From contig JARHZY010000111.1 of assembly GCA_029264655.1 (NCBI GenBank), positions 1-15,102 of the forward strand: 15,102 nt of DNA, written 5' to 3'. The notes under the pieces are model-generated. The model was not told where the DNA came from, made no database searches, and was given only the letters and a program-made list of their open reading frames with translations. The DNA comes from Helicobacter sp. (GTDB lineage: Bacteria; Campylobacterota; Campylobacteria; Campylobacterales; Helicobacteraceae). This document shows, one piece after another, positions 1 through 7,986 of this stretch (position 1 is its first letter; every line of letters starts with the position of its first letter). Both the position numbers and the translations under genes were made by a program.

Positions 1-115
1 ATTGCACAACATATTGCACATCTCTTTCTACTTTTGCACCAATAATTTTAGAACAACCTGAAAGCACTAGCGATAGTGTAAGCGAACTCATTGTAAAAAA
101 CAAGATTTTCTTCAT
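1..115 (-). CDS. Putative lipoprotein, 5' end only
   Basis: Only the first 38 codons are in the window; the rest lies off its left edge. The N-terminus is a type II (lipoprotein) signal peptide: Met-Lys-Lys, a hydrophobic stretch to about residue 18, then a lipobox L-S-G-C with the acylated Cys at residue 21, followed by SKIIGAKVERDV. The start is supported by a GGAG Shine-Dalgarno 7 bases upstream of the ATG. The product should be exported and anchored in a membrane by its lipidated Cys. No family can be named from 38 residues. Its promoter region has a 13-base homopolymer and an inverted repeat (listed separately), so expression may be variable or regulated. Confidence 0.8.
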   Translation of the reverse strand, partial: MKKILFFTMSSLTLSLVLSGCSKIIGAKVERDVQYVVQ

Positions 116-132
116 AACAGAACTCCAGTAAC

Positions 133-138
133 ATTATA
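133..138 (-). promoter_or_regulatory. -10 box of the lipoprotein gene
   Basis: A perfect TATAAT on the complementary strand, 17 bases before the lipoprotein ATG. No good -35 box is visible, which is usual for Helicobacter sigma-70-type promoters. The predicted transcript would start near 126, close to the Shine-Dalgarno, giving an unusually short leader; this is a weakness of the call. Confidence 0.5.
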
Positions 139-140
139 TT

Positions 141-157
141 TGCAATAAATAATTGCA
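141..157. repeat. Inverted repeat TGCAAT-N5-ATTGCA in promoter
   Basis: A perfect 6-bp inverted repeat with a 5-base spacer lies immediately upstream of the -10 box of the lipoprotein gene, covering most of the -35 to -10 interval. The position suits a repressor operator, but no regulator can be named and a 6-bp arm in AT-rich DNA may be chance. Confidence 0.35.
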
Positions 158-171
158 GTCTGGGATTTTAC

Positions 172-184
172 AAAAAAAAAAAAA
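172..184. repeat. Homopolymer A13 (T13 on the transcribed gene's strand)
   Basis: Thirteen consecutive A, the longest homopolymer I see in the window. It lies 34 to 46 bases upstream of the -10 box of the lipoprotein gene, where an UP-element-like tract could contact RNA polymerase alpha subunits. In H. pylori, T-tracts at similar positions in adhesin promoters such as sabA change length by slippage and tune transcription; the same role here is inference. Confidence 0.65.
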
Positions 185-843
185 CAAGTCAATAGCAAAC
201 AAAAATAAAACATTATTGAATATTTTTCACTTCATTATATTAAATATGAGAATCTATTGAGTATATTATTTCATAAAATAAGTTTTATTATTTTCTATAA
301 AACTACTTTTTAATCCCATATATATTCAATTGGCTTAATGGCATAAAAATAAAATTTTAAGATAACTTATATAGCGGGTAATAAAAATATAATCTGTATT
401 GATAGAGATTTATGAGTTTAAGTAAGTAGCAATAAACTAGCAAATAGAAGCAATACAACAAAGAGATATTATGGTCTCACAAGATAATCTATCTTTAAAT
501 AAGAAAAGCTAAAAAAATTACTACATTGTGCATAATAAAAGATTCATTGCTATTAAACATTATAATGTAGCTTTCTTGTGGCAATAAGAGCATGTATTCA
601 ATGTGGCAAAGTATAAAACAAATGCAACATGATAAAATATGTTGTCTAAAGTAATATAAATATGTAAATATTGTAGCTACAATTACAATAATTTTATGTT
701 TATGGGGATAGAGATTCTAAGACAAAAAGTCCTTTTATATTCATATTGTGTGTAGCGTAATATAAGATTCCATAATCTTAATGCAAGCAACAATACGTAT
801 GGTAGCTATAAGCATTTATTATTAAATAATTATTGACTATATA
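185..843. other. Gene-free AT-rich stretch
   Basis: No convincing gene in any frame. It holds a perfect 14-bp palindrome at 670-683 (ATTGTAGCTACAAT), a 7-bp hairpin TAAGATT-N4-AATCTTA at 763-780 lying 63 bases beyond the ccsA stop codon and without a U-run (at best a weak terminator), and a 13-codon ATG frame at 471-512 preceded by AAAGAG that ends at once in TAA. Could be a decayed region. Confidence 0.5.
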
Positions 844-2802
844 TCATATTGCTATCATTTGTAGCTTACGTTTAAACCATGCTCCAACAATAACACAAAA
901 AAGGGCTATATGGGGCAATAATGCAACTAATTGTATATTTGCCCCATCACCTTTTGCATAAGAATGCATACCAGCAAGATAGTAATTTACTCCAAAATAT
1001 GTCATCAATACACTATAAAAACCAAGCACAGAAGCCACATTAAACACATAAGGCAAATATTCTTTTACAAACATACGCAAATGTAAAATGCATGCATAAA
1101 TAGCAATGGTTGCAAGCGACCATGTTTCTTTAGCATCCCACCCCCAATATCTACCCCAAGATTCATTTGCCCAAATACCACCTAAAAATGTGCCTATTGT
1201 TAAAGCAATAACGCCGATAATCATACTGCGTTCATTCAAAATTGTAAGTGCAAGAATAGCTCTATCAATATGTGGTTTTTTATCATTACGCAATATATAG
1301 AGCAGCATACAAAGTATACCTAATACCATACATAACCCAAAAAATCCATAACTTGCAACAATAATTGATACATGAATATTAAGCCAATATGACTGCAAAA
1401 CTGGCACTAAATTGCTAATTTGTGGATCCATAGCACCTAAATGGGCTACCATAAGCGTTATTCCAGCAAGAAAACTTGCTGCACATAACATAAGAAAAGA
1501 TTTACGCAGCAAAATAGCAGCAAATACGCTAGCCCATGCAATATAAATCATAGATTCATAAGCATTGCTCCATGGTGCATGCCCAGCAATATACCAACGC
1601 ACAAGCAATGCTAATGTATGCCATATAAATAATATACAAAGTAATATAAAAAAGATCTTTTTATAAGAATGCGGTAAAATTTTTGCCATAATAAGTGCAT
1701 ATAAAACAACACATAATGACAATAATCCAATAATTAAATACATGTATTGCAAAAGAGAAAACATATCAAAATAATTAAAAAATATTTCAGTCTGCACTAA
1801 TGCATCACTAAGCAATATACCTCCTGCTTCTTTTTGTTGGATATTGTGAATAGATTGTAATACCCCATCAAGGTTACTAAAATCATCTTTCAAGATTCCA
1901 ACAAGTAATTCTTTTTCTAAAAAAGAAGCAAGTGTGTTTATGCTAATAGCATATGATGGCGTAACTTCACTTTTATCTAAAATTTCATCTAAAGTTTTTA
2001 TAGAATCTGCATTATCTCTTTTTGTATCCATTTGTTTTGGAAACTGCCCAACATGCTTACCCAAATACCAATCATTATATGCTATAATAACATCTGTAAT
2101 TGCTGTGCTATTTGGCGAAAACCATTCAGCTCTGCCATGATAAGGAAAGATTCTAAGATAATTCCAAATGTTTTTTGCTTGCACATAACTTATTTTTTCA
2201 TGAAGTTTTAGAATCTCTTTATCAAATGCATTTTGCTTTGCCGGTGCCTTACGCATAGCATCTTGCACAAAATTATAAATTTTATAAGCACTCTCAAATG
2301 ACTTCCCTGCTTGGAGTTGTTGCATATCCATAACATCTTTTAATGCGACAAGCTTACCATCTTCTGCTTGCATGCCTAAAAGTTTCAACAACTCTTTATT
2401 ATCCACATAAATAATACGCATACGCATCATATCAAAGGGAAATACCATAAGGGCAATAAGAAATTGATTTGGCGTTAAGCCATTTAAGTTTGTTGTGTGT
2501 GTAATTTTACGCATAATTTCTGTTGCAAAAGTATCAAGTGGTTTTAATCGCCCATCAAAATCTTGAATTTGTAATCTAGCAAAATGCTTAATATACTCTG
2601 ATGGTATATTTTTTAATTTCCTCATACGATTCTGCAACGCATCATTACTATTATCGCTAAGCATTGTCTCCAAATCACCATATCGCTTTAATGCAGCATT
2701 TACATATTGATATTCTTCGTGGATAGCTTGAGATTGTGCTAACATGTCTGTTCCCACTGCAAACATGATATGTGCTAATATTATTATATGAAAAAGACGC
2801 AT
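844..2802 (-). CDS. ccsA: CcsA-type cytochrome c synthase subunit (CcsBA without ResB part)
   Basis: System II cytochrome c biogenesis: exports haem and attaches it to CXXCH apocytochromes in the periplasm. The 652 residues comprise an N-terminal membrane/signal segment (3-19), a long periplasmic region (about 25-340) with the family motif around DFDGRLKPLDTFA (81-93), and then eight or so membrane helices. The CcsA core is complete: RWYIAGHAPW (402-411), the WWD haem-handling motif WGRYWGWDAKETW (549-561), periplasmic haem-ligand histidines H477 and H613, and membrane histidine H574. These three sit exactly 284 residues below the numbers I recall for H. hepaticus CcsBA (761, 897, 858), so the N-terminal ResB part with the fourth histidine (H77) is absent. 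Start at the ATG at 2802; the Shine-Dalgarno is poor. It follows the DUF5718-like gene by 38 bases. Confidence 0.9.
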   Translation of the reverse strand: MRLFHIIILAHIMFAVGTDMLAQSQAIHEEYQYVNAALKRYGDLETMLSDNSNDALQNRMRKLKNIPSEYIKHFARLQIQDFDGRLKPLDTFATEIMRKITHTTNLNGLTPNQFLIALMVFPFDMMRMRIIYVDNKELLKLLGMQAEDGKLVALKDVMDMQQLQAGKSFESAYKIYNFVQDAMRKAPAKQNAFDKEILKLHEKISYVQAKNIWNYLRIFPYHGRAEWFSPNSTAITDVIIAYNDWYLGKHVGQFPKQMDTKRDNADSIKTLDEILDKSEVTPSYAISINTLASFLEKELLVGILKDDFSNLDGVLQSIHNIQQKEAGGILLSDALVQTEIFFNYFDMFSLLQYMYLIIGLLSLCVVLYALIMAKILPHSYKKIFFILLCILFIWHTLALLVRWYIAGHAPWSNAYESMIYIAWASVFAAILLRKSFLMLCAASFLAGITLMVAHLGAMDPQISNLVPVLQSYWLNIHVSIIVASYGFFGLCMVLGILCMLLYILRNDKKPHIDRAILALTILNERSMIIGVIALTIGTFLGGIWANESWGRYWGWDAKETWSLATIAIYACILHLRMFVKEYLPYVFNVASVLGFYSVLMTYFGVNYYLAGMHSYAKGDGANIQLVALLPHIALFCVIVGAWFKRKLQMIAI

Positions 2803-2840
2803 ATTATTTTAATCAAACATTTAACATGATTTAAAATATT

Positions 2841-3665
2841 TTAAGCACGCACTACTTCCTGTCTTACAATAGAAGCTTCCTTAAGGCTTAAAACTCCCTG
2901 CTCAATTAAACTTTTAATTTTCTCATTACTATATACATTATGATTATATGCAATTACGCACACTTCATCACCTTCTTGTAGGAATCTTGTTTCCGCAAAT
3001 TCTGTATAGCTTGTTGCCCCAATAGCAATAAGAATTTTTGATGGGTATTCTGCTCTTTTAATAATTGCGTCTAGATTCTCTAAAACCGCATGGTCTTCTT
3101 GTGTGTTGAGCTTTTTTACTATCCAATCAATAAGCTTTTGATAAAAATAATTATAATGCGTTAGTCTTGCATTATCCCCATACTGATGTGCATGCCCATC
3201 ACAGATTAAAAAAGAAGTTAATGAGTAATTATCGCAAATACCACCTTCTGCAAATTTATCAATTGGGAGTTTAAAACCACAACCTTTTGAAGCAGTGGAA
3301 AAATTTTTCTTTTGGCTAATTTTTGTAGCATTGCTATCATTGCGTATTGAAGTATCATCAAATGCCATAAAAAATTTTGGAATTAATGTTTTTACTTTAC
3401 CTTCTTCATATACAACTTCACATTCAAGCCCAATCTCTGGCTCTGCTTGAGCACGTAATGATGTGTCTTTTGGGAGAATAATCTTTTTATTATCAATGCA
3501 ATACCGCCCTAAAAATGTATTATCTTTTGGGATATAAAATGGGAATATACCTTTTGGTGCTCCTTCCTCATCGCTTGCAACATGTATAAAATCACTAGCT
3601 TCTCCTGCTTGCTCTAAATGGTTTGCAAAATTACCTGCGATACCAAATCCTAAATATTCTTTCAT
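2841..3665 (-). CDS. DUF5718-like protein, possible FAH-fold enzyme
   Basis: A cytosolic protein of 274 residues with no signal peptide or membrane helix. I chose the ATG at 3665 over the in-frame ATG at 3692 because TAAGGAG stands 7 bases before it and the sequence MKEYLGFGIAGNF starts like its family. I recognise it as a Campylobacterota family annotated DUF5718, function unknown. Visible features: a Gly-rich N-terminus, EPEIGLECEV (75-84) and FDDTSIRND (102-110). The E-x-E and following D-D-x-S-x-R pattern resembles the metal-binding core of fumarylacetoacetate hydrolase-fold proteins (a hydrolase or decarboxylase role would follow), but this is inference from motif spacing only. First gene of a leftward pair with ccsA. 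Confidence 0.8.
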   Translation of the reverse strand: MKEYLGFGIAGNFANHLEQAGEASDFIHVASDEEGAPKGIFPFYIPKDNTFLGRYCIDNKKIILPKDTSLRAQAEPEIGLECEVVYEEGKVKTLIPKFFMAFDDTSIRNDSNATKISQKKNFSTASKGCGFKLPIDKFAEGGICDNYSLTSFLICDGHAHQYGDNARLTHYNYFYQKLIDWIVKKLNTQEDHAVLENLDAIIKRAEYPSKILIAIGATSYTEFAETRFLQEGDEVCVIAYNHNVYSNEKIKSLIEQGVLSLKEASIVRQEVVRA

Positions 3666-3703
3666 TGCTTGCTCCTTAATCTTAAATATCAACTACGCAA
3701 ATA

Positions 3704-3711
3704 AATATACC
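3704..3711 (-). promoter_or_regulatory. Possible extended -10 for the DUF5718-ccsA pair
   Basis: On the complementary strand TGG-TATATT (TATATT = complement of 3704-3709) precedes the DUF5718 start by about 38 bases. The match is imperfect and alternatives exist in this AT-rich spacer. Confidence 0.35.
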
Positions 3712-3918
3712 AAAAAATATTATGTTTTACATAATGTGTAGAGTATAATCTGTATTTCACATAAAATTGTAAAAATTCCACATAATATAATTAAGTTTTT
3801 AATTTGAGTGTATATTGTAGTAACATTTTTATACCTTATTGGGAGTATAGAAAGTAATACCCGATATGATAAAAACATAAGCAAAAAAGAGAAAATTTAT
3901 GGTTTTAAGAGAACAATA
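3712..3918. other. Divergent intergenic spacer
   Basis: Spacer between the leftward DUF5718-ccsA pair and the rightward cluster; no gene seen. It contains a 6-bp inverted repeat ATTATG-N5-CATAAT at 3719-3735 and related ACATAA words further right; whether these are operators cannot be judged from sequence. Confidence 0.4.
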
Positions 3919-3927
3919 TGCTATAAT
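3919..3927 (+). promoter_or_regulatory. Extended -10 promoter of the four-gene cluster
   Basis: TGC-TATAAT, a perfect extended -10 element, 50 bases before the first start codon of the rightward cluster. No clear -35. A transcript would start near 3934 and carry a leader of about 43 bases. Confidence 0.6.
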
Positions 3928-3976
3928 AATACTTTTATATAAAATAAAATTTTTATAAATTTAAGGATAAAAACGC

Positions 3977-5269
3977 ATGGCTTCATATATACATGCTCCA
4001 TTTATACAACACTCTCCAATAAAAATATTTTTGCAACTATACCGCATAATCACCATAGGTTTATCTATTGCAATAAAACATATCATGATTTATTTATATT
4101 GCATTGTATTCTTGTGTTGCATGCAACAACTCCACGCAATAGATGAAATTCCAAATGCTATTGCCAATAGTGTGCTTAATAATGATGAAAATGAGGAAGC
4201 CCTAGATATAACCGAGCAGGCACAGCAAGCAAAGATTCTTAATGTAACAACATTGACAGACATAGCAAATTTAAGTGAGCAAACCTTATATGTAGGGCAA
4301 TATATTAGCATTACTTATCGCCTTGTGTTACTTGATGAAGCACGTATTGTTTATACAGAGTTTAATCCATCGCTTGAGCAGCAAAATAGCCAAGCAAGCA
4401 TGCAAAGTGTGCAACTTATAAAAGAAGGACAATGGGAAAAAGAAGATGACTACTATATAGCAACTTATACCTTTAAAATTATGCAACCAGAAATCAATAT
4501 TCCTTCGCTTGTTGTGCATGTACAAAATAACTATTTACAAGATTCTATGCAAACAGAACCAATCGCTTTACATGCTCAGAGTCTGCACGCAATAAAAGGG
4601 TATTGTGGCGTTGTTGCACATAGTTTTAAAATTGTTGATTATACGCTTGAAAGCTATGATGATAACAACAATATGATTCTTATTGAATTAGAAGGTAATG
4701 GAAGCAATTTAGAAGATTTTAAATTACCAAATATTAAAGATCAAGAATTTGGACAAGGCACAAAGTTTGGTGATGAGTTAGCCCGTGTTAATGTTTTAGC
4801 ACGTATTCCAAAAGAGCTTAACTCAATTGATTTTAGTTATTTTGATATTAATAAACACGAATTTGTATCCCTAAGTATCCCAAATACTATTAATATGGCA
4901 GCTTTTGATGATGAAATTAAGGAGGATTTAAATCCTAAAAGCTCATTTTTGCGTTTCACCAATATTCTTCTTTTGGTTATACTTGGAATCTTTTTATTAT
5001 TTACATTAATAAAACGTTCATATTTTGGAGCTATTGTTTCATGTTTGTTGCTTGGGGTGATTGTATATAGAATCTTTGCAAATACTTATAGCATTAAAAC
5101 ACTGCCAAATGCACGTGTGCTTATACAACCCACACATAACTCAACAGAGCTTTTTGTTATTACAAATCCGACAAAACTTGAAGCTATTGATAAAAAGAAT
5201 GACTACTATAAAGTTAATATCGATTCTAAAGTTGGTTGGATTAGTCGCAATGATACCAATAAGCGTTAG
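3977..5269 (+). CDS. Membrane-anchored BatD-like protein with C-terminal SH3-type domain
   Basis: 430 residues. After a long N-terminal region with a hydrophobic export signal (about 20-50) comes a periplasmic beta-rich region (about 95-310) resembling BatD/oxygen-tolerance-type domains (TLYVGQYISITYRLVL, then a second beta domain), two adjoining membrane helices (327-346 and 348-367), and a C-terminal stretch (373-426) that reads as a bacterial SH3 domain, ending in the typical DYYKVN...KVGWIS pattern. SH3b domains usually bind peptidoglycan or protein partners. Start chosen at 3977 because AAGGA precedes it by 9 bases; an internal ATG at 4085 would give a normal-length signal peptide but has no Shine-Dalgarno. 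Heads a cluster with plsC 22 bases downstream. Exact function unknown. Confidence 0.8.
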   Translation: MASYIHAPFIQHSPIKIFLQLYRIITIGLSIAIKHIMIYLYCIVFLCCMQQLHAIDEIPNAIANSVLNNDENEEALDITEQAQQAKILNVTTLTDIANLSEQTLYVGQYISITYRLVLLDEARIVYTEFNPSLEQQNSQASMQSVQLIKEGQWEKEDDYYIATYTFKIMQPEINIPSLVVHVQNNYLQDSMQTEPIALHAQSLHAIKGYCGVVAHSFKIVDYTLESYDDNNNMILIELEGNGSNLEDFKLPNIKDQEFGQGTKFGDELARVNVLARIPKELNSIDFSYFDINKHEFVSLSIPNTINMAAFDDEIKEDLNPKSSFLRFTNILLLVILGIFLLFTLIKRSYFGAIVSCLLLGVIVYRIFANTYSIKTLPNARVLIQPTHNSTELFVITNPTKLEAIDKKNDYYKVNIDSKVGWISRNDTNKR

Positions 5270-5291
5270 CTGCTAACATGAAAGGAGAAAT

Positions 5292-6017
5292 ATGCAAAAA
5301 TTACGTGGTTATTTTGCTACTTTTACAATAGCATTGGGACTTGCATGCATTATAATTGGGATTTATTTATTTAAGAAAAATAATGGAAGGGCAGCACGTC
5401 GTTATTGTGGTTTATTTTTTCCTGCAAATGGTTTAAAAATGGAAAAAATAGGTGCATATGATTTAGAAGCACAACTTATTGTTGTTAATCATCAAAGTGC
5501 ATCTGATATTATATGCCTTGAAGGAGACCATCCTTTAAATATTTGTTGGGTTGCAAAAAAACAATTAGGAGAAATCCCATTTTATGGCTATGCTCTTACA
5601 TTACCAGAAATGATACTTATTGACAGGGAAGATAAAAAAGGTATTATCCAGCTTTTAAAAACAGCAAAAGAAAAGATAAGCCAAAACCGCCCTATTGTTA
5701 TTTTTCCAGAAGGCACAAGAGGTCCGGGTAAGCGTGCATTCCTGCCTTTTAAGCCGGGTGCTAAAATTCTAGCTGAAAAGCTAAATTTAAAAGTGCAACC
5801 AATTGTTTTTATTAATACGCGTAAAGTCTATGATAGCAACCCAATTAGTGTGCAAACCAATATTGCACGCGTTGTATGTATGCCAGCCTTTACACCAGAC
5901 TTCACTACAAATTGGTATGAACAACTTGAAAAAGATATGTTTGCAACTTATTGCAAGCATTATGACGAATTAAACCCAAATGAAAAACCTATAGATTCCA
6001 TAGAATCATCACAATAA
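5292..6017 (+). CDS. plsC: 1-acyl-sn-glycerol-3-phosphate acyltransferase
   Basis: Transfers an acyl chain to lysophosphatidic acid to make phosphatidic acid, the second acylation of phospholipid synthesis, at the inner membrane. 241 residues, usual family length. An N-terminal membrane helix (about 8-26) is followed by the acyltransferase motifs in order: NHQSASD (66-72, catalytic His67 and Asp72), the IDR block (110-112), FPEGTRG (138-144, phosphate binding) and the VQPIVF block (168-173). A strong AAAGGAG stands 4 bases before the ATG. It lies 22 bases after the BatD-like/SH3 gene and 53 bases before the sialidase-like gene, same strand, so probably one operon. Confidence 0.93.
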   Translation: MQKLRGYFATFTIALGLACIIIGIYLFKKNNGRAARRYCGLFFPANGLKMEKIGAYDLEAQLIVVNHQSASDIICLEGDHPLNICWVAKKQLGEIPFYGYALTLPEMILIDREDKKGIIQLLKTAKEKISQNRPIVIFPEGTRGPGKRAFLPFKPGAKILAEKLNLKVQPIVFINTRKVYDSNPISVQTNIARVVCMPAFTPDFTTNWYEQLEKDMFATYCKHYDELNPNEKPIDSIESSQ

Positions 6018-6070
6018 GAATAAATATATTATCTTTGAATATACAATAAGGTTTTATATTTATAAAATAC

Positions 6071-7318
6071 ATGTTAAGGATATATGTGCCAAAGATTCTA
6101 AGATTTTATTGCTTTTGCTGTTGTGCTATAATCATACTTTGCATTATCATAAAACAACAACATATCCCATATAATACACGTGTAGCATTACTTACTACTC
6201 CATCATATTATAAGCATTATAATAATGAACCACTTATTGCATATACTGCATTATTGCCAAATCCAGAAATAAGTGCACATGCTAGTGCATTGGTTACCAA
6301 AGATTCTAAACTTATGGCACTTTTTTATGCAGGCACAAGAGAGGGTGCTGAAGATGTAAAAATCTATCAAAGCTTTTTAGATATAAAGGCAAATAAATCC
6401 ATAGTATGGAGTAATGCAAGAGTATTGCTTACACCTGATATGCTCACACAATTTAGTGGCAGGCTCATAAGAAAAGTAGGCAATCCAATAGTATTTAAAG
6501 ATTCTTATGGCAGAGTGCATCTCTTTGTTGTTGGCGTTAGTCTTGGTGGATGGGCTACTTCAAGAATCTATCAATTGCGTTTTAGTGATGATTTAATGCA
6601 AATATATTATGTGCGTGAATTGCATTTAAATCCATTTGCAAATTACTCTCATCTTGTACGCACACCGGCAATGCCACTTGAAAATGGTGGTTTTATACTT
6701 GCCTTCTCACATGAAATGTGGCATAAATTTCCACTTATTGGTGCTTTTGATAAACATGGGAACATGCTTTTCACAAGACGTATAAATAATTTAAAAGCAC
6801 AATTACAACCGAGCATTGTCGCACTAAACCCTAAAGATTGTGTCGCATTGTATCGCACAAACAACCGCTATGATACAAACGCATATTATCAAACTTGCAC
6901 AGATTATGGAAAAACATGGCATAGCACACAAACAAGCAATCTGTATAATTATGATAGCTCTGTTTTACTTGTTAATATAGGTAATGAAGTAATACTTATT
7001 ACAAATGATGGCAAACATAACCCATTATTCAAAAATAACACTCAAAAAAAAGATAGACAAAGTCTTAGCTTGTATTGGTTACAGGATAAAATAAAAGGTA
7101 AATTTATATATATTGATACTATTGATACTGCTCCACAAACAGGTGAAGTAAGCTATCCTGCTGCAACTTTAAGTAATGGTGTGTTACATATTACTTATAC
7201 TTATAACCGCAAAACAATAAAGCATACTGCCATTAATCTACAAGCTTTGCATCACAATATAACATTCATTAAGCAAACCATGATGCAACACGATAGCATA
7301 CAAAAGGATAATTTATGA
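6071..7318 (+). CDS. Membrane-anchored sialidase-like (BNR/Asp-box) protein
   Basis: 415 residues: an N-terminal membrane anchor (about 11-28, Cys-rich) and then a periplasmic beta-propeller region of the predicted-neuraminidase type (BNR_2, COG4692-like). Visible signatures are LLPNPEISAHAS (61-72), FYAGTREGAEDV (85-96), the Asp box TDYGKTW (277-283) and GEVSYPA near the C-terminal YTYNRKTIKH. Arginines at 90, 197 and 380 and Tyr362 are candidates for the sialidase active site, but substrate cannot be read from sequence and these families include enzymes on other sugars. Start is uncertain: the ATG at 6071 lacks a close Shine-Dalgarno, while the GTG at 6086 has AAGGA 5 bases before it. An A8 run (7044-7051) lies inside the gene. 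The stop overlaps the next gene by 4 bases. Confidence 0.8.
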   Translation: MLRIYVPKILRFYCFCCCAIIILCIIIKQQHIPYNTRVALLTTPSYYKHYNNEPLIAYTALLPNPEISAHASALVTKDSKLMALFYAGTREGAEDVKIYQSFLDIKANKSIVWSNARVLLTPDMLTQFSGRLIRKVGNPIVFKDSYGRVHLFVVGVSLGGWATSRIYQLRFSDDLMQIYYVRELHLNPFANYSHLVRTPAMPLENGGFILAFSHEMWHKFPLIGAFDKHGNMLFTRRINNLKAQLQPSIVALNPKDCVALYRTNNRYDTNAYYQTCTDYGKTWHSTQTSNLYNYDSSVLLVNIGNEVILITNDGKHNPLFKNNTQKKDRQSLSLYWLQDKIKGKFIYIDTIDTAPQTGEVSYPAATLSNGVLHITYTYNRKTIKHTAINLQALHHNITFIKQTMMQHDSIQKDNL

Positions 7319-7986
7319 TTGCTGTAAGCATTTGCATTCTTGGAATCTTATTGTTATTATTGCAATCTATATATTTCCCCATAATAGCTAAATACAATAC
7401 TTATACAATCTCTAAAGATTCTATCCCATATGTTCAATATTCTTATAAAAGAATATTGGCATTTTGGATTACTTTTTTCTTGCTTGCTTTGCTGTGTTTT
7501 ATCCCTATTATAAAACAAGTAAGCATAGTGCGTTTGCTATATTCTTATTTTGATGCACCTAGTTTTTTGGCTATTATCCTTATTTGTATAGCATGTATCA
7601 AAAAAGTATTGCTCCCATATATACAAATCAATCATAACATGTTATATGTATATAACATACAATTTAATGTGTATTGTGCCTACGTACTTTTTCTTTATGG
7701 AAGCATATTTTATGGTGGCGTGCTTGGTTTTGTAGAATATGATATTTACCATTTAGCAATATTGTGGCAGGGTATTATAGGGTTTATAATTCTTATATCA
7801 CTTTATATATGTAGCTCTGCAATCGGGATATTAGGGCTTTTGGCACTCATATTATTTTATTTATTTGGATCTGAAAATGTAAGTTTCTTAGAGAGTTTTA
7901 TATGTCCTTATTTATGGCTTTATTGTGCTAGTTTTATTATCTTGAAATCATGTGTTTATTGCTATCACATATTAGTAAAATCATAA
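7315..7986 (+). CDS. Polytopic membrane protein coupled to sialidase-like gene
   Basis: 223 residues, strongly hydrophobic, with about seven membrane helices (roughly 2-20, 48-66, 83-100, 118-137, 147-166, 168-184, 195-213). I do not recognise the family. There are no obvious catalytic motifs; several Cys, Tyr and two charged sites between helices are seen. Its ATG overlaps the stop of the sialidase-like gene in an ATGA junction with AAGGA upstream, which points to translational coupling and a shared function, for example as a membrane partner or transporter. Last gene of the rightward cluster; no strong terminator follows. Confidence 0.75.
   Translation: MIAVSICILGILLLLLQSIYFPIIAKYNTYTISKDSIPYVQYSYKRILAFWITFFLLALLCFIPIIKQVSIVRLLYSYFDAPSFLAIILICIACIKKVLLPYIQINHNMLYVYNIQFNVYCAYVLFLYGSIFYGGVLGFVEYDIYHLAILWQGIIGFIILISLYICSSAIGILGLLALILFYLFGSENVSFLESFICPYLWLYCASFIILKSCVYCYHILVKS

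Noticed and set aside
763..780. Hairpin after ccsA as a terminator
   Set aside because: Only 7 bp, AT-rich, and without a following U-run; kept only as a note in the spacer entry.
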